From the NCBI GenBank assembly GCA_035517695.1, contig DATIYI010000146.1:9038-73037 (forward strand): a stretch of 64,000 nucleotides of DNA, read 5' to 3'. The notes under the pieces were generated by a model. That model was not told the origin of the DNA and did no database searches. It saw only the letters and a list, made by a program, of their open reading frames with translations. The stretch comes from DATFVJ01 sp035517695. Lineage in GTDB: Bacteria > Actinomycetota > Actinomycetes > Streptosporangiales > Streptosporangiaceae. Shown piece by piece: positions 50,495 to 59,831 of this stretch (the stretch's first letter is position 1; each line of letters begins with the position of its first letter). A program made the position numbers and the translations under genes.

Positions 50495-53400
50495 CTACAA
50501 GCCTGGCAGCTCAGGAAAGGGGTCGCCGGTCTCGAGGTCCAGGTCGGCCTCGGCGAGCAGCCGGGCAGCCGCGGCGGGGTCGCGCAGCAGGGCGGCGAGC
50601 AGATGCCGAGCCGACCACCTGCCCGACGCCCACGCCAGCGCGCAGGCGAGGCCGCCCGGCCCAGCGGCGTGCACGGCGCCGGAGGTGTAGCGCCATGGCA
50701 CAAGAACGCCGTCCACAACGAGCCGGTCATGTGCGTAGTAGGTCGTGGGCGCGTCAGGCAGCACGGCGCGCGCGATCGCGGGGACCAGCCGGGATGCTGG
50801 AGACGACTCGACCCTGCCCACGACCTCCTCCGAGACCAGCGGCAGGTCCAGCAGGTCAGCGAGCCGAACTGCCCGATCGTAGGGTGCCAGCACGAGGGGC
50901 TGCGCAGCCACAAGCGGCCACAGGTCCGCGGCATCGAGAACCAGTGCATCCTCGGCGTCGGCCACGACAATCTCGTCCCCGCACACCACGCGTACCCGGT
51001 CCGGCGGTACGGCCTCATCGACGGCCGCGAGCGCCGCCCACAGCGCGCGCAACTGTGCCCGCGTCACCGGCCGCCCGGAGTCGGCCAGCCGGTCCAGCAA
51101 CTCCTCCGGGCCGCCCGGCTCTGCGAGCAGCTCGGCGAGTGAGGTGCGTACGCCAAGCGCGCGGGCGACCGCCGGGTCCGCTGGCAGGGTGGCCTCGTCG
51201 TACAGGCCCGCGAGCAGCGGGTCCGTGCCGGCCACGCGTACGTCGGTGGGGCGCCGGCCAACGAGGACCCGATGGCGGCGGAGCCACCAGGCCGTGTAGC
51301 AGGGCACATCCGCGTGGCGGCCGTCCGCGAGCAGCACCCGGGTGGGCTCGACGAGCCCTGCCCGCAAGGCCGGCGCGGCGAGCAGCTCCAGTGCCCGCGG
51401 CCAACGCGCCGGGTCGACGAACTCGAGGTCTCGCACGGCCAGCACCTCCGCCGCCACTGGCGGAACGTCACCGCCGGGCAGCCGCGCACGTGTGTCGTCC
51501 GCCCACTCCTGCGCCCCGTCCAGGTCGAGGTCGGGCGCATCAAGGGCAACGTCCTGCGCCGCCAGCAGGCTGAATGACGACAGCACGCCGACTGCCTCGA
51601 GCGTCGCAGCGTCGAAACGCTTGAGTATTGCCGGGTCGACGGTGCCGAACGGCGTATCCGCGGCGACCACCTCGGCCAGCGGCCCCCCGGGGAGCAGCAG
51701 CTCGCCCGCCGCGTACCAGTCGCCGTCGGCGCCCTGCAGCGCCAGATCCGCGAGCCAGGGCTGCTCCCCGGGCCGCAGGTGCGCGGCGGCGACGAGGCTG
51801 AGCACCGCGCCGGCGACCGGGCCGGGATCCTCATCGTCGTAGGAGGCCGCGACCGCTGCGCGCACGGCCGGATCGGCGAGGACACCCCGCGGTGTCGCCG
51901 GGGCCGCGCCCAGCCGGGCAAGCAACGGGTGCACCGCGCCGGGATGCACGACGCGCAGGCCGAGTAGCGACAGCCGGCCGGGGTCTTCGAGATCTGGCCC
52001 TGGTAGCAGCAGCCCGCGAGGCCCCCGCACCAGGCGCCCGTCAGCGAGCGGCACCGGCAGCGCCCCAAGCTCGCCAAGCTCGCCGGGCTCTGCGGCGGCC
52101 AGCGCGTCGTACAGCCGCCACCACCAGGCCGGGTCGCGGTCGAGCGAGGCGAGCATGTCGGCGAGTTCGGCCAGCCGGAGCCGCCGGACGCCGAGGACCG
52201 CGTAGGCGGGATGCCGGGCCGGCCACCCGACCAGGCCGGGCAGCACCGGCGCCAGGCAGCCGGGGAGGCCGGGAGGAGTTGCGTCCAGGATGACCGCGTC
52301 ACGCGGCCGGATCCGCGGGCCAGCACGTTCGGCGGCGGGGAGGAACGCCGTCTCGCCCAGGCGCGCCAGGATCGCACGACGCAATTGCGCGTCCAGCTCG
52401 CCCTGGGCGACCGGGCCCGGGACCAGATCGAGCAGTCCCGTTCCTGGAGCGAGACTGGGCAGCAGACGAGCGTAGACCTCGGCGGCCTGATCGAGAAGGA
52501 AGTCTGTGAGCGGGCATGGCGCGACGTGGCGGCGGTCGGGGCTGAGCGGGAACGAGGCAAGCAGCAGCGCCGGGAGGCCAAGCGGTTCGCTGGTCGGCGT
52601 AGGCGCGTGCGCGACAGCGCTGACCCCCGCTGGCAGGCGGCCGGCCGGCGCGCCGCCGTTCTCGCCGCCTTTCTCGCTGCTCAGCGTGACAGGCACCGCC
52701 CAGCGCACCGACCACGACGGGCGCGCACGCTCCTCGGCCGGGCGGCCGGCGAGGAGCCGGGGATCGGCCCGGCCGCCCGCAGTCGCCGTGCGCCACCTGT
52801 TGGCGGCGCCGTCGACGGTGATCGTGACGCCGTCGCCATCGTGCGCCGCGGTGAGCGTACGCGTCGCGCCGTCGACCTCGATCTCGATGGTGGCGAGAGC
52901 GGGCAGCGCGAGCAGGAGCGCGGGCCCTGTCTCCGCGAGCAGCCGATTGACGAGCCGGTCGGCGGCCTCGTCCCGCAGGAGCAGCGTGACCGCCGTCGCG
53001 AAGCCTTCGGGGGGCGCGCCGTCCGCGGGAAACGGCAGCCGCAGCACGGGCAGGTGCCCCGATCTCGCGGTGAGCTCGGCGGCCAGCTCGGGAGTTCGCC
53101 GGACGAGATCGCCGGCGGCGCTGCGCGACCAGCTCACCGCGCCGGTGATCGAGGAGATACGAAGCTCATCACTGACCGCGACCGCAGCGGCGAAACCCAC
53201 ACCGAACCTGCCGACCGCTGTCTCGGGCGCGGTGCCGTCCGCGCCGGACCCGCGCTTGCTTGACGCTCGCAGCGTGGACAGCGCCGCGACGCCCGCCGCG
53301 TCCAGCGGCGCGCCTGTGTTCGCGGCCACGAGTGTCCTCGTGCGCAACATCAGCCGCAGCCGGCCTGCCACTCCCCCGCGCGACGCCGCGTCGGCCGCGT

Positions 53401-53563
53401 TCTGCGCCAGCTCCACGACAACGCGGTCCCGGTAGCCGCCGAGCGCGTAGTCCTCCTCCGCGTTGGCGTCCTCACGGAACCGCGCGGGCGACGCCGCCCA
53501 GGCGCCCAGCACCCGGCGGCGCAGCTCTTCGGTATCGAACGGGTCCGACAGGCTGGCCTGCAC
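50495..53563 (-). CDS. Sacsin N-terminal ATPase-like (GHKL/Hsp90-type) protein
   Basis: 1022 residues from GTG 53563 with GAGAGGGGA upstream. The N-terminal 200 residues hold a GHKL ATPase: the helix VVVELAQNAADAA (48-60) with the magnesium-binding Asn, TLVAANTGAPLDAAGVAAL (a DNGxG-like site at 78-96) and GRFGVGFAAA (118-127) as the second Gly motif. This organisation is annotated in actinobacteria as sacsin N-terminal ATPase-like; the fold is related to Hsp90. The rest is a long Ala/Leu-rich region without recognisable motifs. Cytoplasmic chaperone-like role is inference. The repeat array 53641-53877 begins just upstream of its start. Confidence 0.82.
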   Translation of the reverse strand: MQASLSDPFDTEELRRRVLGAWAASPARFREDANAEEDYALGGYRDRVVVELAQNAADAASRGGVAGRLRLMLRTRTLVAANTGAPLDAAGVAALSTLRASSKRGSGADGTAPETAVGRFGVGFAAAVAVSDELRISSITGAVSWSRSAAGDLVRRTPELAAELTARSGHLPVLRLPFPADGAPPEGFATAVTLLLRDEAADRLVNRLLAETGPALLLALPALATIEIEVDGATRTLTAAHDGDGVTITVDGAANRWRTATAGGRADPRLLAGRPAEERARPSWSVRWAVPVTLSSEKGGENGGAPAGRLPAGVSAVAHAPTPTSEPLGLPALLLASFPLSPDRRHVAPCPLTDFLLDQAAEVYARLLPSLAPGTGLLDLVPGPVAQGELDAQLRRAILARLGETAFLPAAERAGPRIRPRDAVILDATPPGLPGCLAPVLPGLVGWPARHPAYAVLGVRRLRLAELADMLASLDRDPAWWWRLYDALAAAEPGELGELGALPVPLADGRLVRGPRGLLLPGPDLEDPGRLSLLGLRVVHPGAVHPLLARLGAAPATPRGVLADPAVRAAVAASYDDEDPGPVAGAVLSLVAAAHLRPGEQPWLADLALQGADGDWYAAGELLLPGGPLAEVVAADTPFGTVDPAILKRFDAATLEAVGVLSSFSLLAAQDVALDAPDLDLDGAQEWADDTRARLPGGDVPPVAAEVLAVRDLEFVDPARWPRALELLAAPALRAGLVEPTRVLLADGRHADVPCYTAWWLRRHRVLVGRRPTDVRVAGTDPLLAGLYDEATLPADPAVARALGVRTSLAELLAEPGGPEELLDRLADSGRPVTRAQLRALWAALAAVDEAVPPDRVRVVCGDEIVVADAEDALVLDAADLWPLVAAQPLVLAPYDRAVRLADLLDLPLVSEEVVGRVESSPASRLVPAIARAVLPDAPTTYYAHDRLVVDGVLVPWRYTSGAVHAAGPGGLACALAWASGRWSARHLLAALLRDPAAAARLLAEADLDLETGDPFPELPGL

Positions 53564-53640
53564 AGCGTGGATCCCCTCTCCTTCACGGTGTCGGCATATC
53601 CGGCTCGCTCACCCCTGTGCTCGCACGTCCGCGTGCTCGC

Positions 53641-53877
53641 CAGGCTTCTGCTCGCCGCTTCTGCTTGCCAGGCTTCTGCTCGCCAGGCTTCTGCTCGCCG
53701 CTTCTGCTCGCCGCTTCTGCTCGCCAGGCTTCTGCTCGCCGCTTCTGCTCGCCGCTTCTGCTCGCCGCTTCTGCTCGCCGCTTCTGCTCGCCGCTTCTGC
53801 TCGCCAGGCTTCTGCTCGCCAGGCTTCTGCTCGCCGCTTCTGCTCGCCAGGCTTCTGCTCGCCAGGCTTCTGGTCGC
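53641..53877. repeat. 17-unit tandem array built from two unit lengths
   Basis: Two units alternate irregularly: L = caggcttctgctcgc (15 bp) and S = cgcttctgctcgc (13 bp). Reading left to right the order is L S L L S S L S S S S S L L S L L; the second unit has one change (cttgc) and the last ends ggtcgc. The array is upstream of the large ATPase gene (start 53563) and may overlap its promoter. Because 13 and 15 are not multiples of three, frames drift and any ORF through it is accidental. Confidence 0.95.
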
Positions 53878-54024
53878 AGACCCGACCATATTCCGGCGGC
53901 GTAACGCACGCCGCCGGTGGCCTGCCCGGCCAGCGCGTGGGCGTCACGTGTCCGGCCCGCGCGCTCTGCCCGTTCGTGCGGACGATACGCAGGTCTCGGC
54001 CAGCAACGGTGGCATCTGCGCCCG

Positions 54025-54466
54025 GCGGGACCGAACAAGTTGACCGAGGACCTCCCGCTGGCCGCGACACCGTCAAGGGCCGGACCCGGGCGGCCATGAC
54101 CGGGGAACTGCTGGCCGGCGCCCCTGCCGGCCGGGTCCGCATCGCCATCGGGCGGGCCTCGGACTTCTTCGGCGCCGGAGTCACCGGGGAGTCAACGCTC
54201 GGCGAGCGGGTCTTCGGTAACGCCGTGGCCGGGCGGCGCGCCGACTTCCTCGGCAACCCTGATCTGCCGCAAACCTGCAGTTGTGTTCCCGACATTGCCG
54301 CGACGCCCGCGCCGCCGGCCAGGTGCGGCACCTGCCCGGCCCGCAGACGGTGACGACCCGGTGGGGCACCCCGTCGCCATCCGCTCGGTGCCGAAGCTCG
54401 CCCTTCGCGCGCTCGGACTGGTCAACCCGACGATCCGGGCGCTGCCCGAAGTGGCCTACCAGTTCA
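54025..54466 (+). pseudogene. NAD-dependent epimerase/dehydratase relic
   Basis: Four frame segments follow the order of one extended-SDR protein. KLTEDLPLAA runs to 54066; after a one-base loss come TVKGRTRAAMTGELLAG, RVRIAIGRASDFFGAGVTGE, ERVFGNAVAGRRADFLGNPD and VPDIAA (to about 54302). Another frame gives GQVRHLPGPQTVTTR, and another HPVAIRSVPKLALRALGLVN and PTIRALPEVAYQF. The N-terminal nucleotide-binding half and several internal pieces are missing. Confidence 0.68.
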
Positions 54467-54569
54467 GGCTGCCTTCGCCGCCTTGTGGCTGCGCGGGCAT
54501 CAGGTCTGCTCGCTCGCCAAGCCCGGACCTTATCGCCGCCAAAGGCCCGATGATCATGCGTAGGGCGCG

Positions 54570-54779
54570 GTGGCCGCGGACTTCACAGCGAGGGCGTCAA
54601 TGCGGCCGGCGGATGTGCCGCTGACGCTCACGCCCGGCGGCGGTCACACCATGCCGACGTGGCGGGCGGAGGTCTCGCCGATGCTCGAATGGATGACCCA
54701 TATTCTGGCTCAGGCCGCCCAGCAGGAACCGGTGGCACGATCACGGCCCGCCACGGACGTGGCGGAGCGGCGGCGCTGA
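54570..54779 (+). pseudogene. C-terminal relic of an alpha/beta hydrolase (esterase)
   Basis: The frame reads RPADVPLTLTPGGGHTMPTW then RAEVSPMLEWMTHILAQAAQ, like the final strand, catalytic-His loop (GGGHTMPTW) and last helix of secreted or cytosolic esterases. Nothing of the N-terminal hydrolase core precedes it. Confidence 0.45.
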
Positions 54780-54836
54780 GACGGTCGGGCAAGCCCGCAC
54801 CCGCGGGCATCACCGCGCCCCCGTGTGGGGCGGCCG

Positions 54837-55607
54837 TCATCTGAAGAAGTGCGTGCTGGGCCGGGGGAGCCGGTCGCCGTCGACGATCACGTCTACCTTC
54901 TCGTTGTAAAAGGCGATCAGGCCGGCGATCGGCAGCAGCGCGCGGGTGGGAAAGTCGTAGGCCCAGGCCAAGTCCGGGTGGAGCTCGCCGTCGGCGCGGA
55001 CCGACCAGTAGCCGCTTGTCTTTCCCTTATAGGGGCAGGCGGTGACCGTGTCGGTGGGCACCAGGTGCTCGAAGTTCACATCGGTGCGGTTGAGGTAGTA
55101 CCGCGTCGGCAGGCCGGTCTCGAACACCATCACCGGCGAGGACGACTCGGCGAGTGCGACGCCGTCGAGTTCGATCCGGACGTTCCGGGTGGAGCGCAGC
55201 GCATCGACCCGCGTGTAGGGGTTGCGCGGATGGACGAAGACCTCTTCGTCCTCCTCGAACCAGGCATCGAGAGCGTCCCAATCGAACCGGGCCATCCCGG
55301 CCAGCCCGTCCGGGGCCTCGTCGGTGAAGACCCTTGCGGCGCCTGGCCGCGAGATCTCGCCTGCGCGCAAGCCGTGCCGGCGGGCAGTGCCCTGGCGCAG
55401 ACGCTGGGTGTGCTGCTCGTCGACCAGCACGTCCCGGTTCACGTCCGCGACCGGGATGTAGAACTGCGGGTAATACGGCCACTCCCACACGTACACGGCG
55501 TTCGTGGTGTCCAGCACGACGTGGCCGCCGAGCAGGGCGCGGACCCGCCTGGGTACGGGCTCGATGTAGCCCTGGGGGACGATCATCTCCGGGTAGTCAC
55601 GGTCCAC
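54837..55607 (-). CDS. DUF427 family protein (two DUF427 modules)
   Basis: 256 residues from GTG 55607. Two related beta-rich modules: the first has LLGGHVVLDTTNAVYVWEWP and YYPQFYIPVADVNRDVLVDE, the second IELDGVALAESSSPVMVFET, TRYYLNRTDVNFEHLVPTDT, CPYKGKTSGYWSVRADGE and DLAWAYDFPTRALLPIAGLI. CPYKG and AWxYxxP are the hallmarks of DUF427. Function unknown. Intact amid decayed plus-strand genes. Confidence 0.88.
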   Translation of the reverse strand: MDRDYPEMIVPQGYIEPVPRRVRALLGGHVVLDTTNAVYVWEWPYYPQFYIPVADVNRDVLVDEQHTQRLRQGTARRHGLRAGEISRPGAARVFTDEAPDGLAGMARFDWDALDAWFEEDEEVFVHPRNPYTRVDALRSTRNVRIELDGVALAESSSPVMVFETGLPTRYYLNRTDVNFEHLVPTDTVTACPYKGKTSGYWSVRADGELHPDLAWAYDFPTRALLPIAGLIAFYNEKVDVIVDGDRLPRPSTHFFR

Positions 55608-55775
55608 GGGTGTATCCTGTCGCCTCGGCCTGGGCGCGCCCAGAGCGGCCAACCCGCACGTGAACCCCTCGCCGTGCCCGTGTCGGCATACGCCATGACA
55701 GTGATCCTACGCAAGACCGGCGGCCGGGGATCATGGTGGCGCCACCGCAACGCCGGGCCGCGAGGCGGCGCGCAC

Positions 55776-55840
55776 GGTCAGGCGGCACGGTCGGGCGGCA
55801 CGGTCAGGCGGCACGGTCAGGCGGCACGGTCAGGCGGCAC
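55776..55840. repeat. Five 13-bp tandem repeats
   Basis: ggtcaggcggcac occurs five times in a row (second copy ggtcgggcggcac), directly upstream of the truncated FAD oxidoreductase. Confidence 0.9.
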
Positions 55841-55929
55841 GGCCCGGAGGACCGCCCTGACCTTCACCAACGGGCCGGTGAGCCTTGTCGATCCGGACAC
55901 CATCGAGCAGCTCGGCGCGCCCGTCGACC

Positions 55930-57027
55930 GGCCCGGGTCGGCGGCGGCGCGCTGCTGTCCGACCTGGACGCGGCGACCCGGGCGCACGGGCTGGCTGTGC
56001 CCGCCGGACTGGTCAGCCACACCAGCGTCGGCGGTCTGACTCCGGGCGGCGGCATGGGGTGGCTGACCCGCAAGTTCGGGCTGAGCATCGACAACCTGGT
56101 CTCGGTCGAGGTCGTCACCGCGGACGGGCAAGTACGGCGAGCCGCGGCCGACGAGCACCCCGATCTGTTCTGGGCGATCCGCGGCGGCGGCAGCTTCGGC
56201 GTGGTGACTTGTTTCGAGTTCGGGTTGCACGAGGTCGAGCCGGTGGTGCAGTTCGGGCTGTTCCGCTGGAATCTCGGCCAGGGGCCGCAGGTCATGCGGC
56301 TGGCCCGCGACACCACCTCAGCGCTGCCGCCGGACCTTAACGCCGTGATCGCCGCGGTGAACGCCCCGTCGGCACCGTTCGTCCCGCCGCAGCATCACCT
56401 CGAGCCCGTCTATGGCCTGCTGCTAACCGGATTCGTGCCCGCGCCGGAGCACGCCGAGCTGGTCACCCGGATCCGCGAGAGCCTCCCGCCGCTGTTCGAC
56501 CTGGTCACTCCGATGCCCTGCGTCGAGCTGCAGAAGCTGCTCGACGAGCCCAACGCGTGGGGCATGCATGGCTACGACAAGGGCGCTTACCTCGAAGACC
56601 TGTCCGACCCAGTGCTCGACATCATTACCGGGCACGTCCGGCGCAAGACCTCGCCGATGTCCGTGCTGCTGTTGTACCGCCTCGACCGCGCCTACAGCGG
56701 GATCGGCGACGAGCAGACGGCATTCAGCGGCCGGCGCGCGCCGCGATACGCCGCCTTCATCGTCGGACTGACGGCGGACGCCGACCCACTGCCCGCCGAA
56801 CGCCGCTGGGCCCGCGATCTGTGCGAGGCCCTGCGCCCGTACGCCATCGACGACGGGAACGGCTACATCAACGGCACGTCGGACTACTCCACCGACGGGT
56901 GCGCGGAAGCTACGGCCGCGCCAAGTACCAGCGGCTCGCCAGGATCAAGGCCAAGTACGACCCAGGCAACATGTTCCACCTCAACGCGACATCCGGCCAG
57001 CTTTACGGCCAATCGGAGACATCATGA
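55930..57027 (+). pseudogene. FAD-linked (berberine bridge enzyme-like) oxidoreductase, N-truncated and frameshifted
   Basis: From about 55930 one frame gives VGGGALLSDLDAATRAHGLA, VPAGLVSHTSVGGLTPGGGM and GWLTRKFGLSIDNLVSVEVV, the FAD-binding type 4 domain of BBE-like enzymes, then a long intact middle to NGYINGTSDYSTDG. Near 56898 the frame changes and the canonical end follows: YGRAKYQRLARIKAKYDPGN, MFHLNATSGQLYGQ, stop at 57027. The first about 90 residues, with the FAD-linking His, are lost at a repeat block. Its stop overlaps the next ATG (ATGA). Confidence 0.7.
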
Positions 57028-57320
57028 GCGACCAGGAAGCGCCCGTTCTCGCGGGCGTCCACCACCTCAAGCTGCCGGCCACCGACCTGGCCAGGTCGCG
57101 CGAGTGGTACCGCAGCCGCCTGGGCTACCAGGTGGCAGATGGAGTTCATAATCCCCTCACCGGTCGGCGGTCGGCGGTCGGCTCGCCCATGGTCAGGCCG
57201 CGGTGCCGGAACGCCCGGCGGTGCCCGCCGTGTCCGGCTTCCAGCTCCAGCCGGTTCAGCATCGGCTACCTGGTCGACATCATTTACAACGCGACCTGTG
57301 GATTCACCGCCCGGACCTAG
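57024..57320 (+). pseudogene. VOC family protein, decayed
   Basis: ATG 57024 (overlapping the oxidoreductase stop) begins MSDQEAPVLAGVHHLKLPAT then DLARSREWYRSRLGYQV, a good VOC start with metal-ligand His. After that the expected strands appear only as fragments in changing frames (MEFIIPSPVGG, later FSIGYLVDI for the usual FSIGVPD), so the C-terminal module is destroyed. Confidence 0.6.
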
Positions 57321-57462
57321 CCCGGGCGACCGGGCAGCCGTTCGCTGAAGGTGCGCGGCGGCTGGCCCGGTGGCGGGGGGCCCAGGGCAGGATCATGGAG
57401 AACATGCCCGGCAGGCATCACAGGCCGGGTGGCCGGCAGGAGGGAAAAGCGGGTGAGCGGCG

Positions 57463-57620
57463 ATGGTGGCGACGGTGCTGGTCGGCGAGGAGGAGCGCAA
57501 GCTGCGGGACCTGGTCCGGCTTACCTGGAGCGGGCCGGGTTCACGGTGCTGTCGACCGGGTCGGGCGCGGAGGCGATCACGATGGCGGCCGCGGCCGCGC
57601 CGGGCGGTGATGGCCGGGGC
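57463..57620 (+). pseudogene. Response regulator receiver-domain relic
   Basis: ATG 57463 gives MVATVLVGEEERKLRDLVRL, then after a one-base change the next frame continues YLERAGFTVLSTGSGAEAIT-like sequence (LERAGFTVLSTGSGAEA, ITMAAAAAP). The order matches the first beta-alpha-beta of OmpR-type regulators, whose acidic pair is here GEE. The phospho-acceptor region and everything after is missing. Confidence 0.55.
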
Positions 57621-57662
57621 TGCCATGCTCCAGCCCTACCGTGGTGACGTTAGCTGGACCGT

Positions 57663-57890
57663 TTATCGCCCGCTGTCCGGCTGGCTTTCGGCTGGGCCGC
57701 GCGCGGGTGGCCGACCGCGGGGGCGCATGCGCCCGGCGTGGCGAGGGAGCCGGCCGGCTTCGGCCAGCGCGCGGCGGAGAAGGAATTCGATCTGGGCGTT
57801 GGTGCTGCGTAGCTCGTCGTTAGCCCACCTGGCTAGCGCGTCGTGGACGGCGGGATCGAGCCGGAGCAGGACGCTCTTGCGTTCGGTCAC
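57663..57890 (-). CDS. Ribbon-helix-helix (Arc/CopG-like) DNA-binding protein
   Basis: 75 residues from GTG 57890. MTERKSVLLRLDPAVHDALA then RWANDELRSTNAQIEFLLRR is a classical ribbon-helix-helix: a short strand KSVLLRLD and two helices with STNAQIEFLLRRALAE. The basic tail (HAGRMRPRGRPPARGPAESQ) contains an AT-hook-like RGRPP. It begins 19 bp after the SPFH gene on the same strand, so the two form an operon and the regulator may control it. Confidence 0.82.
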   Translation of the reverse strand: MTERKSVLLRLDPAVHDALARWANDELRSTNAQIEFLLRRALAEAGRLPRHAGRMRPRGRPPARGPAESQPDSGR

Positions 57891-57909
57891 CGCGGTTCCG
57901 TGCCTGCCG

Positions 57910-58836
57910 TCACTGGTAGAGGGAGCCGGTGTTGACGACTGGCTGTGTCGCCTGCTCGCTGCACAAGACCACGAGCAGGTTGGAGACCATCGTGGCCTTG
58001 CGCTCCTCGTCCAGTTCGACGACTCCCTCTTCCTGCAGCCGCTCCAGGGCCAGGCGGACCATGCCCACGGCACCCTCAACAATGCGCGACCGCGCGCCCA
58101 CGACAGCGCTTGCCTGCTGCTGGCGCAGCATGGCTTGAGCGATCTCCGGGGCATACGACAGCCGGGTCAGGCGCGACTCGATGATGTGCACGCCGGCTGG
58201 CGCGACTCGCGCGGTGATCTCGGCGGAAAGCTTCTGGGTGATCTCTTCGGCGTTGTCGCGCAGCGAAAGCGCGCCGCTGCCCCGGTTGTCGTAGGGGTAG
58301 CTGGAGGCGATGTGCCGGACGGCGGTTTCGGTCTGGATGGTGACGAACTGCGTGAAGTCATCGACGGAGTAGACGGCGCTGGCGGTGTCCCGGACCTGCC
58401 AGACGACCACAGCGGCGATCTCGATCGGGTTGCCGTCGGCGTCGTTGACCTTGGCCTGCGCTGATTCCTGGTTGCGGATCCTGGTGGAGACCGCGATGCG
58501 GCGGGTAAACGGGTTCACCCACTGCAAGCCCGAGTCGCGGATGGTGCCGCGGTACCTGCCGAACAGCTGGACGACGCGTGCCTGCCCGGGGACGACAGAG
58601 GTGAGGCCCCGCAGCGCGAGGGTACCGGCAATAAAGATCAGGACGCAGAGCAGAGCTAGCGCCGCGGCGACGCCGTGACTCTGGTGACTTGCCAGCACGA
58701 CAAGCGCCACCCCGGCCAGCAGCAGGACGATGCCCAGCACCAGCATGCGCAGGCCGGGCAAGAACCGGGCCACGCGCTCGGTCACCCGCCGGCTAGGCAG
58801 TTCCGGTCCTGCGGCCGCTGCATTCTGACTAACCAT
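57910..58836 (-). CDS. SPFH/band 7 (stomatin-prohibitin-like) membrane protein
   Basis: 308 residues from ATG 58836 with GGAGGAGG upstream. Two membrane segments (about 30-52 and 56-74) precede the SPFH domain: LRGLTSVVPGQARVVQLFGR, GTIRDSGLQWVNPFTRRIAV, NPIEIAAVVVWQVRDTASAV, then a coiled-coil-forming part (EITARVAPAGVHIIESRLTR, APEIAQAMLRQQQASAVVGA). The C-terminus EEGVVELDEERKATMVSNLL is typical of actinobacterial members. These proteins scaffold membrane microdomains. A 15-bp inverted repeat lies 39 bp upstream of its start. Confidence 0.9.
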   Translation of the reverse strand: MVSQNAAAAGPELPSRRVTERVARFLPGLRMLVLGIVLLLAGVALVVLASHQSHGVAAALALLCVLIFIAGTLALRGLTSVVPGQARVVQLFGRYRGTIRDSGLQWVNPFTRRIAVSTRIRNQESAQAKVNDADGNPIEIAAVVVWQVRDTASAVYSVDDFTQFVTIQTETAVRHIASSYPYDNRGSGALSLRDNAEEITQKLSAEITARVAPAGVHIIESRLTRLSYAPEIAQAMLRQQQASAVVGARSRIVEGAVGMVRLALERLQEEGVVELDEERKATMVSNLLVVLCSEQATQPVVNTGSLYQ

Positions 58837-58874
58837 CTGGCGCCTCCTCCGCTTGGCGGATCCGCTAACACGGC

Positions 58875-58889
58875 ATATCATACTGATAT
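58875..58889. promoter_or_regulatory. Inverted repeat ATATCATACTGATAT upstream of the SPFH-RHH operon
   Basis: ATATCA and TGATAT are perfect inverted repeats around TAC, in an AT-rich patch (catactgatatctattttta). Short AT-rich dyads upstream of an operon encoding a ribbon-helix-helix protein are typical autoregulatory operators; sites for other regulators are possible. Confidence 0.5.
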
Positions 58890-59099
58890 CTATTTTTACC
58901 AGCAAGAGCCGCGGCGTGCATGGCACCACCGCGGGCCGGGCTGGGACAAGGCGGACGTGTGGGCGGCGACGAGGAAGCACCCGGACTGACCGGCATGGGT
59001 CGGCGGCACGGTGACGGGCTGGGTACATCGGCCCGATGCTGGTCGATGCCCAGCTGACTGGGCATCGACACCGGCACGATGCTCTCCCTGATCCGGGAA

Positions 59100-59762
59100 C
59101 GCGGTCTGCATTAAGAGAGGCAGGACGCCATAATCGCGACGATCTGGGCGACGGCGCTGGCCGCCGCTACCGCGGCGAGGTAGCGCTCGACGACGTCTCA
59201 CTCACCGTCGAGCCGGGCACCGTGACCGGGCTGCTGGGCCGCAATGGCGGGCAAGACCACGCTGATGCGCATCGTCATCGGGCAGGAGTTGCCTACCACC
59301 GGGGTCATCCGGGTGTTCGGGGAGATTCCCGCGGAGAATGACGCGGTGCTGCGCCGCATGGTGTTCGTGCGCGAGGAACATCCCTATCCGGATTTTCGCG
59401 TGCGCCATGCGATCCGGGTTGCCTCGTGGTTCTGCCCGAACTGGTGCGCCGAGCTGGCGCGGCAGCTGCTCGCTGACTTCGATCTCCCGCTGCAGCGGCG
59501 GATCAAGAACCTGTGGCGCGGGATGCGATCCGCCGTCGGGATCGTCATTGGCCAGCGCCGGGCTGCAGGTGCTGGCCGAGGACATAGCGGTGATCGACGG
59601 TCCGGCCGAGTATCGACGGGCGGAAGAAGACGTGCGCGGGCAAGACCCGGTACGTCGCCCAGGTCGTCGTGTCCGCCGATGTACGTCCGTGGCCTGGCCG
59701 CAGCCATGGAAGCCGCCGAGAATAGGCGGGGGGTGCAGCAGGCCCCACCCCTGACTGAATAA
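59100..59762 (+). pseudogene. YtrB-like ABC ATPase, frameshifted in Walker A and lacking Walker B
   Basis: GRRYRGEVALDDVSLTVEPG and TVTGLLGRNG lead into the P-loop, but the frame breaks there (near 59246) and resumes as GKTTLMRIVIGQELPTTGVI, RVFGEIPAENDAVLRRMVFV, DFRVRHAIRVASWFCPNWCA and MRSAVGIVIG. The signature to Walker B block that should follow is deleted; only a tail fragment appears in yet another frame (LQVLAEDIAVIDGPAEYRRA). A piece GIDTGTMLSLIRERGLH just upstream (about 59063-59113) could be the end of the GntR/YtrA-type regulator usually paired with such ATPases. Confidence 0.68.
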
Positions 59763-59831
59763 GAGGGCCACGCCAGGCAGGTCCCCGCGCCAGCCAGGTG
59801 AGCCTTCCCCCATGGAAAGAGGACAAGATCA

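Noticed and set aside
52211..53263. Plus-strand frames opposite the large ATPase gene
   Set aside because: Typical antisense shadows in GC-rich DNA; the minus-strand protein carries the GHKL motifs.
53641..53877. CRISPR array
   Set aside because: Units are contiguous with no variable spacers, and no cas genes are present. The same holds for the arrays at 17857, 21640 and 39040.
53567..54043. Open frames through the 15/13-bp array (both strands)
   Set aside because: Unit lengths are not multiples of three, so the frames only reflect the absence of stops in the repeat.
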